DNA of 64,000 bases from Pseudoneurospora amorphoporcata (lineage: Eukaryota; Ascomycota; Sordariomycetes; Sordariales; Sordariaceae). Position numbers and translations under genes: made by a program. Positions 43,847 through 55,827 of this stretch are shown in pieces (the stretch's first letter is position 1; each line of letters starts with the position of its first letter). The stretch covers positions 1-64,000 of the forward strand of contig MU859211.1 in NCBI GenBank assembly GCA_033297205.1, given 5' to 3'. The notes beneath the pieces are model-generated. The model searched no databases and was not told the DNA's origin. It saw nothing but the letters and a program-made list of their open reading frames with translations.

Positions 43847-46800
43847 GGTCGATCTGCCCTGTCGACGGGAGTTTTTGGAGGGGAGAATTCAGGTACCCCA
43901 ATCATAATGAACAGAATGCTGACGGCGGGGATTTTTGCCTCTTTTTCATTTCGACGAAACCCGCCAAAACATGCCCTAAAAATCTTGAGACTCCAGCATC
44001 CTCCTGGAACGATTAACCATCACAATTCCGGGCACTATTCACTGTCCAATCTTCGGCCCGCCGGGACCCAAACGTCTCGGTCCCAGGCACGAGACAGCAG
44101 CCAATCTGTCAAACAAACGGCCGAACTCTCATGTTCAACAACGGGTTGGGGTTTGTCCTTCCTGGACGCAACCTGTGATCCCACAACTACCCTGCGGTCG
44201 AACGAGCCAAAGCCGGTTCCCGGACGGCCGTCGGTCAGTGTCCAACTTACAGGCATGTAAGAGATGTTTCAGAAGCACAGAAGATCAATGTGCTGCAGGA
44301 GCCGTGTGTTCGAGTTGAGACAGCACTGATCATCTCGCAATATCTCCAAAGGCATGCACCGCTTCTGCTAGCAATAAGTTCTGCATACCCGATCGTCAGC
44401 TGGCCCCATTTTGGTTGCCTTTTACAAATGCTTGTAAATTACCAAACGATGTCCGCATGCAGTTGCAATATCAACGTTGATGGCGGTCGCCTTGTTGTCC
44501 CCCTCGTTTTCATAGTGCTCACTATGCCTGTGTTACAACCAACCACACGCCACCGTTGCAATGGTGGCTTCGTGGTTGCCATCATCACCTGAATGCCTAC
44601 ATTGTCCCTGTAGGCTCAGTTGATAGCTCACAAAACTACCGAGACTGGAAGTTGTGTTGGCCATGGGCTGGGAAGGACACGCCATGGTCAGCGCGATGCG
44701 ACTGTGTGAGTTCGATGACATTGCCTTCTCAGCAACGTCATTAAGTTTGAGACAGGCTCCTCCTCCGCAATTGGGACTTGCTTTTTGGGATGAGACCGAC
44801 GACGCGATATTCGCAATGCCGGAGCGGAGCGCCGCGATGTTGAGGTTGCATGATAGTCTTTACGCACTAGAGTGGGCGTCTGAGGTCGAGACCGCGCCGC
44901 CGAAAATCGTCCGTCCTTGTGTTGCTGTCCGTTTGCCTTGCGGCGAAGCCGACAGAGCGGTTCGGAGATGAAATGCACTGCAGCCCTCAGCTAGTTGTTT
45001 TTCGCAGCGTCTCCGGAGTGCTGTATGGAATGGGAATGGGATGGAGGAGCGGAACGGGAGCATCCCCTTTTCCTTGGTTGGTTCCCAGGAACGAGAGAGA
45101 GCCAGTGCAGGTAAGTAGCGCCCCCTTCCAAGAGGCGATTGCATGCCGGGAATGCTTCAGAATGTTCCTCTTGTCAGGAACCGTCCTCGTCAGAAACTGG
45201 GCCAGGAACGGGCTGACGGTGCGACCTTCGATTGGATCGGCGTCCTTGGAGAACGCCACACACTCTTGTTGGTGAGGGCCACACTTTCCCCGCATCGCAA
45301 CTTGTACAGTGTTTGCGCCCAAAGGGGATAGATATCTCACCACCTTGGGTGTGAGCGTTGTGTCAGCCGGAGTTTATGGTAGGATTGATTAGAAAGAGCC
45401 GGTTGAGTTGGTCAGCTCGGGCTGCCTAACCTCTTCCATTGCGACATCCGGTGGTTGAAAACCCCACTCCAAGCCCACGTTTTCTTGCAAATCATCCATC
45501 ATGACTCACTAGTCACTACCGAGCTTCAACTGCAATGATATGTCGTGATCAGTGTAAGAAAAGCTGGGGTGGTCAGAGGTAAAGCAGGCAGACAGTTAGG
45601 CAAGGACAGGGATAAGGAAGATCCTGTCAAGCTAGTTAACTCCTCTGGGCACTAACCCGCCGGTTTGGTTATTTCTCCGTACAAACTCCAAATATCGAGA
45701 CATGGTCAACAGCAGCCTAAACAGTCTGCTCACGGTTCACTGTGTTTTACATGAGACTCTGCCCCCAAAGGGCGTGCGCTAGCTGATCGGACTTGCATGT
45801 CCTATCGAGTGTTGTTCAAAGGTGGGCCGGCCTGTTTCAGACAATTTTGTACATGATCAGCATAAATCCATGGAGGTTTAGGCTTTATAGTGTAACCTAC
45901 TCTGCCGGGCGCTTATATTGTTTTGTCATATCATTGACAACTTGGGACTTCATGACCATACTATGTTGTACACGCACGTCTGGAGGGACAGCTGGAAGCA
46001 CTGGTGGCTACCAAAACCTCTTGGCCATGACCGGGCCTTTCGGTACCATCATCACATACACACGGCACGCTCGGTAGTGCAGGAGGAAGCGCAAAGAAGC
46101 CGGGCAAAGCCGCCGGTGGTGCTGGACGGGATATCGTCGTGAGGCTGGCAACGATGGGTTCCTAGCATGGTCCAAAAAGGTAAGTGATGTGTAAGTGTGT
46201 GACGAAATAGAACGGGAACGAGGGGAAGCGAAACACAAGGCGAGGGCCAAGGAGATGCGACTCAACCTCCAGACACAGCCTGAGAGTACCGTACCCAGCC
46301 CTCTCCAGCCGTGTCTCGATATGGATACGGATGTTATTACCATTGAGTCTGAGTCCCTTTCCGTCCCTTGCCCACTCGAATGGTTTGCGCCTTTGCGGGC
46401 ATTACTTCCTTTTGCGGCCTGCTTTGCGGATTATACCGGAATACGGTCGCTCGAACATGGAGATTAGGTAGCAGTGTTGAGGTCGACTGTCTATACCGAA
46501 CCTGAACCCTGGGGATGACCAAGAATAGCATATTGTGCAAGGGAGAACAGGGGGTAAATTTCCCAAAGCACGGGGCGTCACCCCTCGTATCGCCGCTTTC
46601 CCTGGAGCCCTACCCAGGCTGAGGTTTATCGATTACGGCCAGCGTACCTAGGAGTTAGCATTGTTGGGGATTTTGAGTCCATGGTTTCTGTAGGTGGAAC
46701 TGCGATGAAGACAGGCATCACTGATGGTGGTTGCTCGGGACAAGTGGAATGGAAGGTCGCTCCAGGTCGTCGGGGTGACGGCTGACCCGGCAGGCTGGAA

Positions 46801-47177
46801 CCCCCGCCCTCACGCAGCAGAGCTGGTTTCTGTGGGCCCTCTCCTCCGCAGGGCATAGAGCTTCAGGCCCCACAAGTCCTTCTCCAGCTCTCAACGGACC
46901 CGACCTACCGCTCAGGGCACTGCATTTTGTGCTCCAACAACAACAACATCAACACCAACAACGACATCACGACATCTTGATATCTCGGCTCCTTAACATT
47001 CACGCACAAACACCCACAACCGCTTCTTCACATGCCATATCATCTCTAGTGCCGGGTCAGCACGGCTAATTGACCGCCGCTTCGCATCGTCGGCACCCGA
47101 TATCTCGCACTGCCAGCTTCTCCGTGCTCAGCACCCCTCTCTCGGAGCAGTTGCCAAGAAAATCGTAAGAGAAACAC
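43847..47177. other. Gene-poor region
   Basis: No frame here has convincing coding character. A hairpin lies at 44540-44578 (7-bp and 6-bp stems with a small internal loop). From about 46930 to 47035 the plus strand is CAAC-rich like a 5' leader, leading into the candidate ORF at 47238. Confidence 0.45.
44540..44578. repeat. Bulged 13-bp hairpin
   Basis: CAACCAC (44540-44546) pairs with GTGGTTG (44572-44578), and GCCACC (44549-44554) with GGTGGC (44563-44568), around an 8-nt loop. It lies in noncoding sequence. Function unknown. Confidence 0.75.
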
Positions 47178-47237
47178 GATGGCTGGCGGTAACTTTGATT
47201 TCCGGAGGACCCAGATGATGAGAGTTACCATTCGGCC

Positions 47238-47591
47238 ATGCAAGTATCACTTGTACAGTACTTCGGCCGCCTTCCCAAGGCTCGTCGTACCCCTGTCCAT
47301 GATGTTGTGAAAGTTGGTTTTGATGTGGCCTACATGTTTATCCCGGCAAGAATATATAACAGTGTCAGTCATCTGACTCAACTCGCCCAGCTTATCACAA
47401 CCTCCTTCCCTGTCTCGGTCGTATACGGCCAGATACAGGCACCGATTACACAGCACCGGAATCAACTGCTTTTCACCTCGGCTGGGTTGGGGCTCTGGGG
47501 ATTGGCTGGCAAGATTTTTCCACCCTTCTGGAAGCTGCGGAGCAAGAGGAACGGCAAAGCATCACTAGGATCCCATCTCTTGGGCGTTTGA
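47238..47591 (+). CDS. Candidate 117-residue protein, unknown
   Basis: The frame follows a CAAC-rich, leader-like stretch (about 46930-47035). It has a basic, amphipathic N-terminal half (GRLPKARRTPVHDVVKVGFD), a mixed hydrophobic middle, and a hydrophobic segment near 83-98 (LLFTSAGLGLWGLAGKIF) before a basic tail (WKLRSKRNGK). Codon use is acceptable, and this would suit a small membrane protein. Against it, two earlier ATGs lie in the leader: a 5-codon ORF near 47031, and a 41-codon ORF from 47179 that overlaps the start. I recognise no family, so this may be a chance frame or part of a spliced gene. Confidence 0.25.
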   Translation: MQVSLVQYFGRLPKARRTPVHDVVKVGFDVAYMFIPARIYNSVSHLTQLAQLITTSFPVSVVYGQIQAPITQHRNQLLFTSAGLGLWGLAGKIFPPFWKLRSKRNGKASLGSHLLGV

Positions 47592-50500
47592 TCAAGGCAT
47601 CATCACTCTGCCAGGTTCACCGATACTCAAAGTTTTTCGCTCACCTTGGACCACCACACCGCCGGCTCAATGTTATCGGTGACCCACTCTGAGGTCTATG
47701 GCCATGGAAACTGTCAGACATCAAACAAATTTTCACATGGCAGCAGGGACAGACCTCCGACATTTCCATCGTGATCATCATGGGCGAGGGATGAACATGC
47801 TGCGTCGAACACCGAGGCGCGAGGCGGCCACGGCGACTTAAACATGGTGCGATGGAGTATCAGGCAAAGAGGCTATATGCCGACCGATAACAAGGCAACC
47901 ACTCTGGTCGGGTTTTGACTGCGAAGGAATGTGACACGTCTCGGGCATAATTTAACTGCCGCACCCGAGGACAGCAGCCATGTACGCATGGAGAAATATG
48001 ACCCTCACATCACTTGACCGGCGAGAGTCGCACGGCGTAAGCAGTCCTCCACCGCTTTCTTACTACCGTAGTGGCAACACTGGCACACGGGAACACCGGC
48101 ACACCGGCCTCAACCGTGGGATACCGGGGAGTTGGCAAAACCACGACAGCCTTACGGCTCTTTCGGGAAGCAAAAGGCTGTGATCACCGAGGAAGGGAGG
48201 CTGTCAGAATGTGCCCTGTTTCCAGCAAGGCGCGCCTGCCCGTGAGCTTGGCTAAAAGCATACCCACCGAAAAGAGAACCCCTGGTCGACAGCTCCCACG
48301 ATCCACACTATGCAGTCAGCAGGCACACGCTAATGGTTTTTGGCCGGTACACGTAATAAACTCTCAAACGTGAGATGGAGGAGGCTGTGCCGTCATCTCT
48401 GTGAAGACCAACGGGGCACAGCATCACGACTTGAGCTCGGATCAGTACCGTACTAGTGGTAGTTATGCATTGCTCCCTTGGGATTATCTGGGTGAAGGTG
48501 GCATCCGTGCCTTTGTACTATGTACCCATCCCTCTGCCCTTCCCCCCATCTGTATCGTCTCCCTTGTGGTTGCCGGATGCCTTATCTGCGCCGTCTTGTG
48601 TTACCAGAGCTGCGCTACCCCAAAGGCTGGGGTTCACCACTATCGGACTTTGGCCCAGGACGGTTTCTTTCTTGTCGGCATGTAGATATCCGCGCACTAA
48701 GGACCTCCCAGGGGAACCATCCAGCCAGACGTCCCAAGACAACAGCCCTCCAGTTCATCAAGGAAACCCCGCACGATATGTGCTTCAATGACGTGATAGA
48801 GTTGTCTTGTTGTGGTAAGGTGTCGATTAGCACCGGATTGATATGGGCGCGCACCTGGGGCCACGTGGAGGCGTGCTTGCTTTGGGTTAGAGGCCGACCC
48901 CGAAAATCTCCAAGTCAGGAACAATCGAATGTCCATCTCAATCTTATCAAAGGTACAGGTTCTGATTGGATAACCGTGGTCTAGACGTTTCTTCTGCTCA
49001 TCCTGTTGTCATGCGGAGTGCTTTTTTGGTGCGCGACGTTCTCCCAGCCCGGTCAGCTGGTACAAAGGTTTTGAGCGAAGAAGCGACCAGGTACGGTACC
49101 AGGCACGCCAAGGCACAATCGACGTTTGCAGCTTTGATAGCTGGGCCGTCACTCGGATTGCCACCAATCAAAGGACAGAACGAGGAGGTTAAAGAGCCCG
49201 AGGAAGATCATGGTCTCACTCCATTTTCCAAGCTCACCATCCCCAGGGCATTCTCAGGGTTTCCCACCTCAGCCAGCTTTGATCAGCTAGGGCCGCCAAG
49301 ATGTCTAATTTCTCGCCTGTCTTTCTCAACCAAAGCAAAGTCAGGCGAGAACTTGTGCGATTGATGCGCCCCACGGTCTGAATCCGCCAGTCCAAATTCT
49401 GCACAAACTCGCGAACCTCCATCAGATTTTCCATCGGAGTTTGGAGAACGGGCCACGAGAGAGGAAAGGGCCGGTTGAAAGTGGAAGACACTGGTGGTAG
49501 CGAGACTACTTGTAGCCGCTCGTAAGCTCATTACGGTATTTTACATTAATATCAACTCGAGTGCCACTGAACTCAAGTTAAAGCACATCAACATGTTACA
49601 GTTCACGCGGCTTATCAGTCTCATTGAACGGCCCGTGAGAACTGGTGTTTCGAGCTGATGCCTTTCATCCCCGGCGAAACGGACAATTTCCTTTTGGAAT
49701 TGGCGACATTGGGGGTGATTGGCATCCCGTTCCAGCAAACCTACAGCTGTTCAGGGGTGCATTATGCGCCATACGCTGTACCGGACAGAAGAGTGACTTA
49801 GACCCCTGTCTTGCCACGTGGGAAGAGATGCTTGTCCGCATCGAGCGAACAACGTGGACCTGAATGAACAACCCCTGACAAGACCGCGAGCCGCTAACGA
49901 TTTGGGGTGTAGCTTGGTCCGAACTCTGTCGGTGTCCCTCCTCCGCTTCCTCTGCTCCGATCTCGCCTCTCACCACCTTGGGGGGATCTGAATTGATGCG
50001 CAACATTATCATGACGAAGTGGTTCACCATGATCAACACCAGCATTAAGTGCTACTGTGCCGATACGCGATCTTCTCAGCTTCTGGACAGTACACTATAA
50101 CACGGAGATGAAGGCCGTTCATAGGCCTGTTTGCCCTGCTACCGCCTCGAAACACCTTGGAAGTTCCGAGAGTGCCGATTGATCCTCCGCCAAGCCATCC
50201 TCATCATTGCGGTTGACGCGCATCACGGGTACTGAGTTGCCGTGGTCGGTTTCCTCGCATCATCTGGTAAGCCGCAGCCAAGAGCCGAGTCAGACGTTGA
50301 GACTAAAAGGTTCCTGTCATCATCTCCGGGGTTTATTATGAGGATGATGTTGTTTGTCTCACGCCATCCAGTACCAAAAAGTCCAACGTCGTTGTCACCA
50401 AATTTGTTTAAACGTTTGCCTGATTTGCCAAGTCCCTTCGCCCCCGCATACACCAGATTAAAATCTCCTGATACCTGGGGTCATCTGGGGGTTGTCTGAT

Positions 50501-52548
50501 GGGGTTTTCGGTTCTTATCATGGCTCCAAGTGGGCACAACAAGGCGAAACTACCTACTCCGGTCAAGCTCACGGCGCTACCGCTGACGACCATGATGGCG
50601 ATGAACAGTCGATCATTGAAACTTTGGACACAAGTGGTGGTAGACGTTTCTACGTATTGAATGTTACCGCGACTCGGTTGGTTCCGATTTTCTTTCTGGC
50701 GCGCGAAAACTTCGACTTCGTCTCATTGAGCTTACATACCATTCTGGCCGAGCTACCACTAGTCCAAACCCCTAGGCAAGGGCAGTGAACCGAGTCCCGA
50801 CAATCGGATGACGATGACGAGAGGCTAACGAGGCTAAAGTGAAGAAAAAAAGAAAAAAAAAAGAAAAAAAAAAAAAAAAGACAGAGGCCAACGCTAGAGA
50901 ATTGCTAGTGCCAGGCCATGACTCTCACTTTGTCATATCTCTTGCATGTGTCAATGTCACAATGGGCTGTGTTCTCGTGATCCAACTGTTCGATACTGCG
51001 ACGCTACGAATATACGGTTGGTCCTATTGCGCTGCTAGCTCCGAGGTTCTCTGCCCTCTGCCCACGTACCCGGTCACGGAGCGACGGTATGATAGAGATA
51101 AGGGAAGAAAATAGTTTCTTTTCTCAGCCAGAGTCTGGTAGGTTCTGCTGTTGCCCTTGTCGATATGACCATGACAGATAGACACATTGTGAGCGTAGTA
51201 TTGGACCCTGCTTTTCTCTGCTCCTCCTAGCTCTTGTCCTGCTCTTGGCAACCCGAACGGAGCCTGGAGCCTGGCAATGCCTTCTCATCTGACGGTCTGA
51301 CCAACAACGCCCAGATGATGGGGAAACTGGAAGGCTGTTGTTACTTACAAGGCAAGACAAGAAGAAACTTTTACTTATAATGAAAACGAAACAAGGTTAG
51401 CCCCCCCAGCATCGTCAGCATGCCCATTCACATCCCTTTTCTCAAAACCTAAAAAGACAATATCCCCTGTAACGCTAAGACAGGGCATGACATGATTGAT
51501 GGTGTACAGTCCCAGTAGATGATTTTGTTTGTCTTGCCATCAAGCCGGCCGGGTGTCGGTCGGTTGTTTCGGCAAGCCAAAAAGGGTGTCCAAGGATAAT
51601 GATCTGGTAACATCCGCCGTGTACCAGATCTGGCTGTGTAACACGCATCCATACTGTACCTACCTGATGGGGAATAACAGCTCAGACACGCCATTCACAT
51701 TGTGCCATCCCCTGTTGGGATTTATTCCCTTGGGGTTGGTGGGCAATGTCTCTCCGTAAATCGATACACCAACAATACCACGTATGGATAATACATCGAA
51801 ATCATGGCGTTGAGCCCAAAGCCCAAAGTTCCATCTCCTCCTCTTGGCGTGTGCCCCCGTTCGGCCCGTCTGGCTTTGACCCGGACATGCCATTTATTCT
51901 TGGTCTTATATCGCTCGCTCGCTGGCTGCGTTGCGGTGAGGGTGGCCGCCTGTTCTGCAACCACTTGCGCAAACGGAATATCGGACATCGGATATCAGGC
52001 GATGATGCACATAACTTATCACCGATTTTGGTACACCGGAACTAGAGGTAGTAAACAAATTTAACTCATCAGGTTCAAAATTTCAAATCCTGCTCACGTC
52101 GATTTAACTTCTCTTTTTGCATGCCCGCTAGCCAGCCGCCCAGCTTGTAGGCCTGACGAGTGCATCTAAACTACCAATTCGTCCTCTTTCGCCCTACCTT
52201 CACTTTCCGTCCGTTCATCCGTCTGTCTGTGCCTAGTCGTTGTGTTGTCCTCGTTGAGAATGTGATGGCGCCATTTGATATCGGTTGAATCCGGAATGGT
52301 GATATTTGCACAAGTGCAGTGCTTGAAATTAACGCCCAGACCATGAGGCCATATCGGGCCTTGTAAAGTCCAGACATTTGTCAACGTAGCCTCGTACTAC
52401 AACGTTGGACTTGCGCCATGCCTCGGATGTCGGCGAAAGTGTGTACAATTAGTCGATTACTGAACAGACACGGAGCTTTGGGTTCTCTTGAATTCAAGTT
52501 GCGTCTATAGTGGCTTGATAATAGGGAAAGTCAGGATACCTAGTTTTG
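47592..52548. other. Gene-poor region with simple repeats
   Basis: Nearly 5 kb without a recognisable gene on either strand. It contains a short minisatellite-like run of CACNGGNAACACCGG words at 48071-48110 and an A-rich tract at 50840-50880. Base composition is ordinary, and there is no AT-rich RIP signature. Confidence 0.5.
50840..50880 (+). repeat. A-rich tract (GA6-A17)
   Basis: Runs of A separated by single G, ending in about seventeen consecutive A. Simple sequence, no gene association seen. Confidence 0.85.
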
Positions 52549-52938
52549 TACACCTCTGCATGGATATAAAAGGGTAGTGCGGTTTTTGTAGTCTCCCATT
52601 AACAACGACGCTCTCCAAATTGTCAGCCCCCATTTTTTCCTCTGCGGATCCGCCCCGCTTTTCGGCCGCCGCAGCAGAGCATGTGGCGCGTGGCTTGGAA
52701 CGTGCGGGTCCAAATGGTGTGACATTGTGATTGGTGGGGTGGGTCCCACATTTGGTCCCGCAATTCCAAGACCGCGATGGTCCGAGCGCAGGTGGCTGAG
52801 TGAATGAGACTAAGTTTTTGCGAGTGGCGAGAAACTTTAATTTTGGGACAACAAACAGCTGGTTTGCCGCCTTTCCTCTCCCTGTTTCTTGTAGTCCCTT
52901 TGTACCAAGCTAATTTTTTATATCCATGCAGAGGTGTA
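52549..52938. mobile_element. MITE-like element 2 (386 bp, TA duplication)
   Basis: Perfect 21-bp terminal inverted repeats bound this element: CACCTCTGCATGGATATAAA plus one more A at 52551-52571, and its exact reverse complement at 52916-52936. TA lies immediately outside both ends (52549-52550 and 52937-52938), as after Tc1/mariner-type insertion. The inside is GC-normal with no transposase frame, so it is non-autonomous. Perfect termini and the lack of RIP-like change suggest either recent insertion or escape from RIP through its short length. Its repeats are unrelated to those of the element near 39.2 kb. Confidence 0.85.
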
Positions 52939-53302
52939 GGTGATGTGGAAGAACAATCTTACAACATGCCATATTCGGTAATTACAGCTTTCATGTTCAC
53001 TTGCGACTCATACTGGGGAATTTCGCGGATATCAGGAAGTCACGACTCAGACCGTCGGGTCGCACCTTCCATAGTCTGGCGTTCGGAACTTCGGAAGGTA
53101 CCTATACAAAAAGGACCGATGGGAAGCAATGAGAAAGAGCGAGCAATGACGACAGAGCAATTTCATCCGTTGCATACCAACCTTCATACCAAACGTGTTT
53201 GGCATTTGTCTGCGCACACATGCAACAAAAACTAAGACCTCATGAACAACATCGACAACTGCAGAGATGCAAAATACGAAATGGCCAAAAGAGAAGTAGA
53301 AT
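52939..53302. other. Intergenic between MITE 2 and tRNA-Ser
   Basis: No gene recognised. It is the 3' flank of the minus-strand tRNA and should hold its terminator. Confidence 0.45.
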
Positions 53303-53399
53303 CGACGCGAGCAGGATTTGAACCTGCGCCTCCGAAGAGATTTGATATGTTCGAATAACAGTTCGAGTCAAACACCTTAGGCCACTCGGTCATCGCGCC
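53303..53399 (-). tRNA. tRNA-Ser(CGA) with 15-nt intron
   Basis: On the minus strand, acceptor GGCGCGA (from 53399) pairs with TCGCGTC, followed by discriminator G, as in serine tRNAs. The D arm holds ACCGAGTGGCCTAAGGT (A box). The anticodon arm is TTTGA-CT-CGA-A, an intron of about 15 nt (CTGTTATTCGAACAT), then A-TCAAA. The intron lies after the base next to the anticodon, the standard site, and its TTCGA can pair with the anticodon. A long variable arm (TCTCTTCGGAGG) and T arm GCAGGTTCAAATCCTGC (B box) follow. Total is 97 nt, or 82 after splicing. It decodes UCG serine codons. Confidence 0.93.
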
Positions 53400-55827
53400 A
53401 TCGAACCACTTATATTTTTGTGCTAGCCCATTCACTTATACGGCACACTTTGCATGTCCTCCTCCACCTCAAAACCACAATGACTACGATGCAACTTACA
53501 AGCTAACACTGCTTTATTACTAGCTGTGTTGGAATTCCTAGCATATTAGACAAGATCTATCTTATGATGTCCCAACCCTCACAAGGACAAAATGTAATGG
53601 CTAGGTGCGAATTAAAAGGCATGAACGAAATTCAAAATGGCATATGCAGGCTGAGATCACGCCTTTGTTATTGAACGAAACGGATCAATCAAACACATAG
53701 ACGCCTAGGAAGGTTCACTATAGGTCTTCCATCAACTACATGCATGATATCAACCACCATACATGATCCCGTAGGGTTAACATTAAAAATTTACACACTC
53801 TTGATTGACTCCAGTAAGCAGTGACTCATTCGTTCTGGTTATAGGTCATTTGCCTAGGCGTCTCATTAGGTAGGGGAGCATTATCCAGGACAGTTCATAC
53901 CACTCGGACACTGTCGATGTTGCAATATCAGACAGCTCACGGCTTTATGACCTAAGGACGCGGACTCAGCGTCGTAGCAGGTCGTCGTCAGCTGAACACA
54001 CACGGAGTCTGTAGCCAGAAAGATTGAACCCAACATGGACTTAGAGCCCGAAGATGGTGTGTTGATAATTTTACCCCCTATGCAACAATGGCATGCCTTT
54101 CGCTGGACGACCGTTCCATATCTTGCAAACTCCCTTATAGGTGCGCGTAGCATAGTCGATTATACTGTGAGGGATGTTGAGTCCTGCGAGAACCATCTCC
54201 TTGATTCTCTGATAGGGGACGCAACCCCCACGCCGTACCATAGGAACCACGATGCTGCCATTGTCCTCCCCGGGGGTTTATCTTCACCGGGTTCATACAT
54301 ATTTATAGAAGGGATTGAAGGGGAGAAACAAAAAAGTGGTTGTGCGCCCTGACATAAACATATAGGTGGAGGAAATGCTACGGGTGACCGGGCAGAAGAC
54401 GGATGTAAGTAGCTCCGAATCTTTAATGGAGGATAATGTGTAACGTCGTTGGAATTGGGATTAGCAGTAGACTCAATACGTTTGCAACGCATGAAGTTGA
54501 TAAATCATTTTCAGTGTCAGGTTGTCAGCATCGTGATGTTTTGTTGCTTGGAACAGAGGGGAGGAGAAGTCCAAGAAGTTGACTCAACGATCCAACGATT
54601 AAGATGTGGCACACTGCTGCCTTCACCCTCCAGAAGATACATCCGTAAATCCTGGACAACCGTACTGGCAATTCTGCTCCCTCTGCTACCCTCCAGCAAC
54701 GCAGTAAAGATTTTGAATATCGTCATCACCCAATGAAATGCTGACGAGAAACCAAGCGATAGTCCACCAAGGTGCGACAAAGATGTGCCGTTATCGAGAT
54801 CTCACCTGAGCATCAGGGGCCAATGGAGTAGTACTAAGGTTGGCCACTGTCCTAGATGCAATGTGGTCCATGATGGTTCTGTAAATCGCGTTTCAGCGAC
54901 TTGATCGACGGCATCCATGACTGGGAATTTTGCCATTGTTATTGATCGTAATTCGACGAGAAATTGGATATGCTCCTTTTGCCCCAGATTCGGTGTGGGC
55001 CGCATCAAGTTGTCGTTGGGTGATTATTACACTAGTTTAATTTCGTCGGGGGCGTGTTTCATGTGCCTGGGTTGGTGGTCGATCCCCTGAAAAGGGACTG
55101 AAAAGGCTGCCGATTGCATCATCTGAAATGAGGTGTGTAGCGTAACGGTACGTACGCACAGTGTCTGTAAAATGTAATTTGCCAACTACCCCAGACTCAA
55201 TGTATTTCCGTACGGATGAATGATTCAATCTTGGAGTTGCAATCACAAAGTTGCTCATGTGGTGTGATTGCCCATCACGTCCTAGGAGCATGGCAATCTC
55301 TGCCAAGGCATCCGCCATGCCCTTTCCGTGCTCTGGGAAGCGAAATCTGCCAATCGGTTGAGCGAAATGGCATGTTTTGAAGGCCAAGAACCTTGCCTTG
55401 CTGAAGGTCCCGGATACGACAGGTACGACAAGTACGCCAGGCACACCGGGCACACCAAGTGCCTGGGAGAACGCCAGGTACACAACATCCGTAGATCGCG
55501 TCCCAGCCTGATGGTCACCAAATTGTTCGTTTCAAGAACGCGGGGCAAGACGCATTCGATGACATCAGAAGACCGAACGATCAGCTGGCCTGTCTAAGCT
55601 GACCCTGGTGCCTGGTGATGAGGGACGGAGAGGTCACTCCGAGTCCGATAACCAAGGAGCCTGGAAGGAGCCATCAATAGAAGGCGGTGTGATGGAAGGC
55701 AGTGGATGGAAGAAAAGCTTGGTTGGGTCCTCTTGCTTTCGCATCCCTTGTAAACATGGCATCGTGATGATCATGAAGGACTGACTGGGTGGATTGGCTT
55801 AAGCCGAACAGCCAGCTTGGCGCCGAC
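53400..55827. other. Gene-poor region
   Basis: No gene recognised. At about 55415-55470 five degenerate 10-bp units (AGGTACGACA, AGTACGCCAG, GCACACCGGG type) form a short tandem repeat. The right end should contain the 3' UTR of the minus-strand gene ending at 55828. Confidence 0.45.

Noticed and set aside
55037..55483. 148-codon minus-strand ORF beginning with GVPG repeats
   Set aside because: The repeats are the translation of a degenerate 10-bp DNA repeat, and there is no supporting gene structure.
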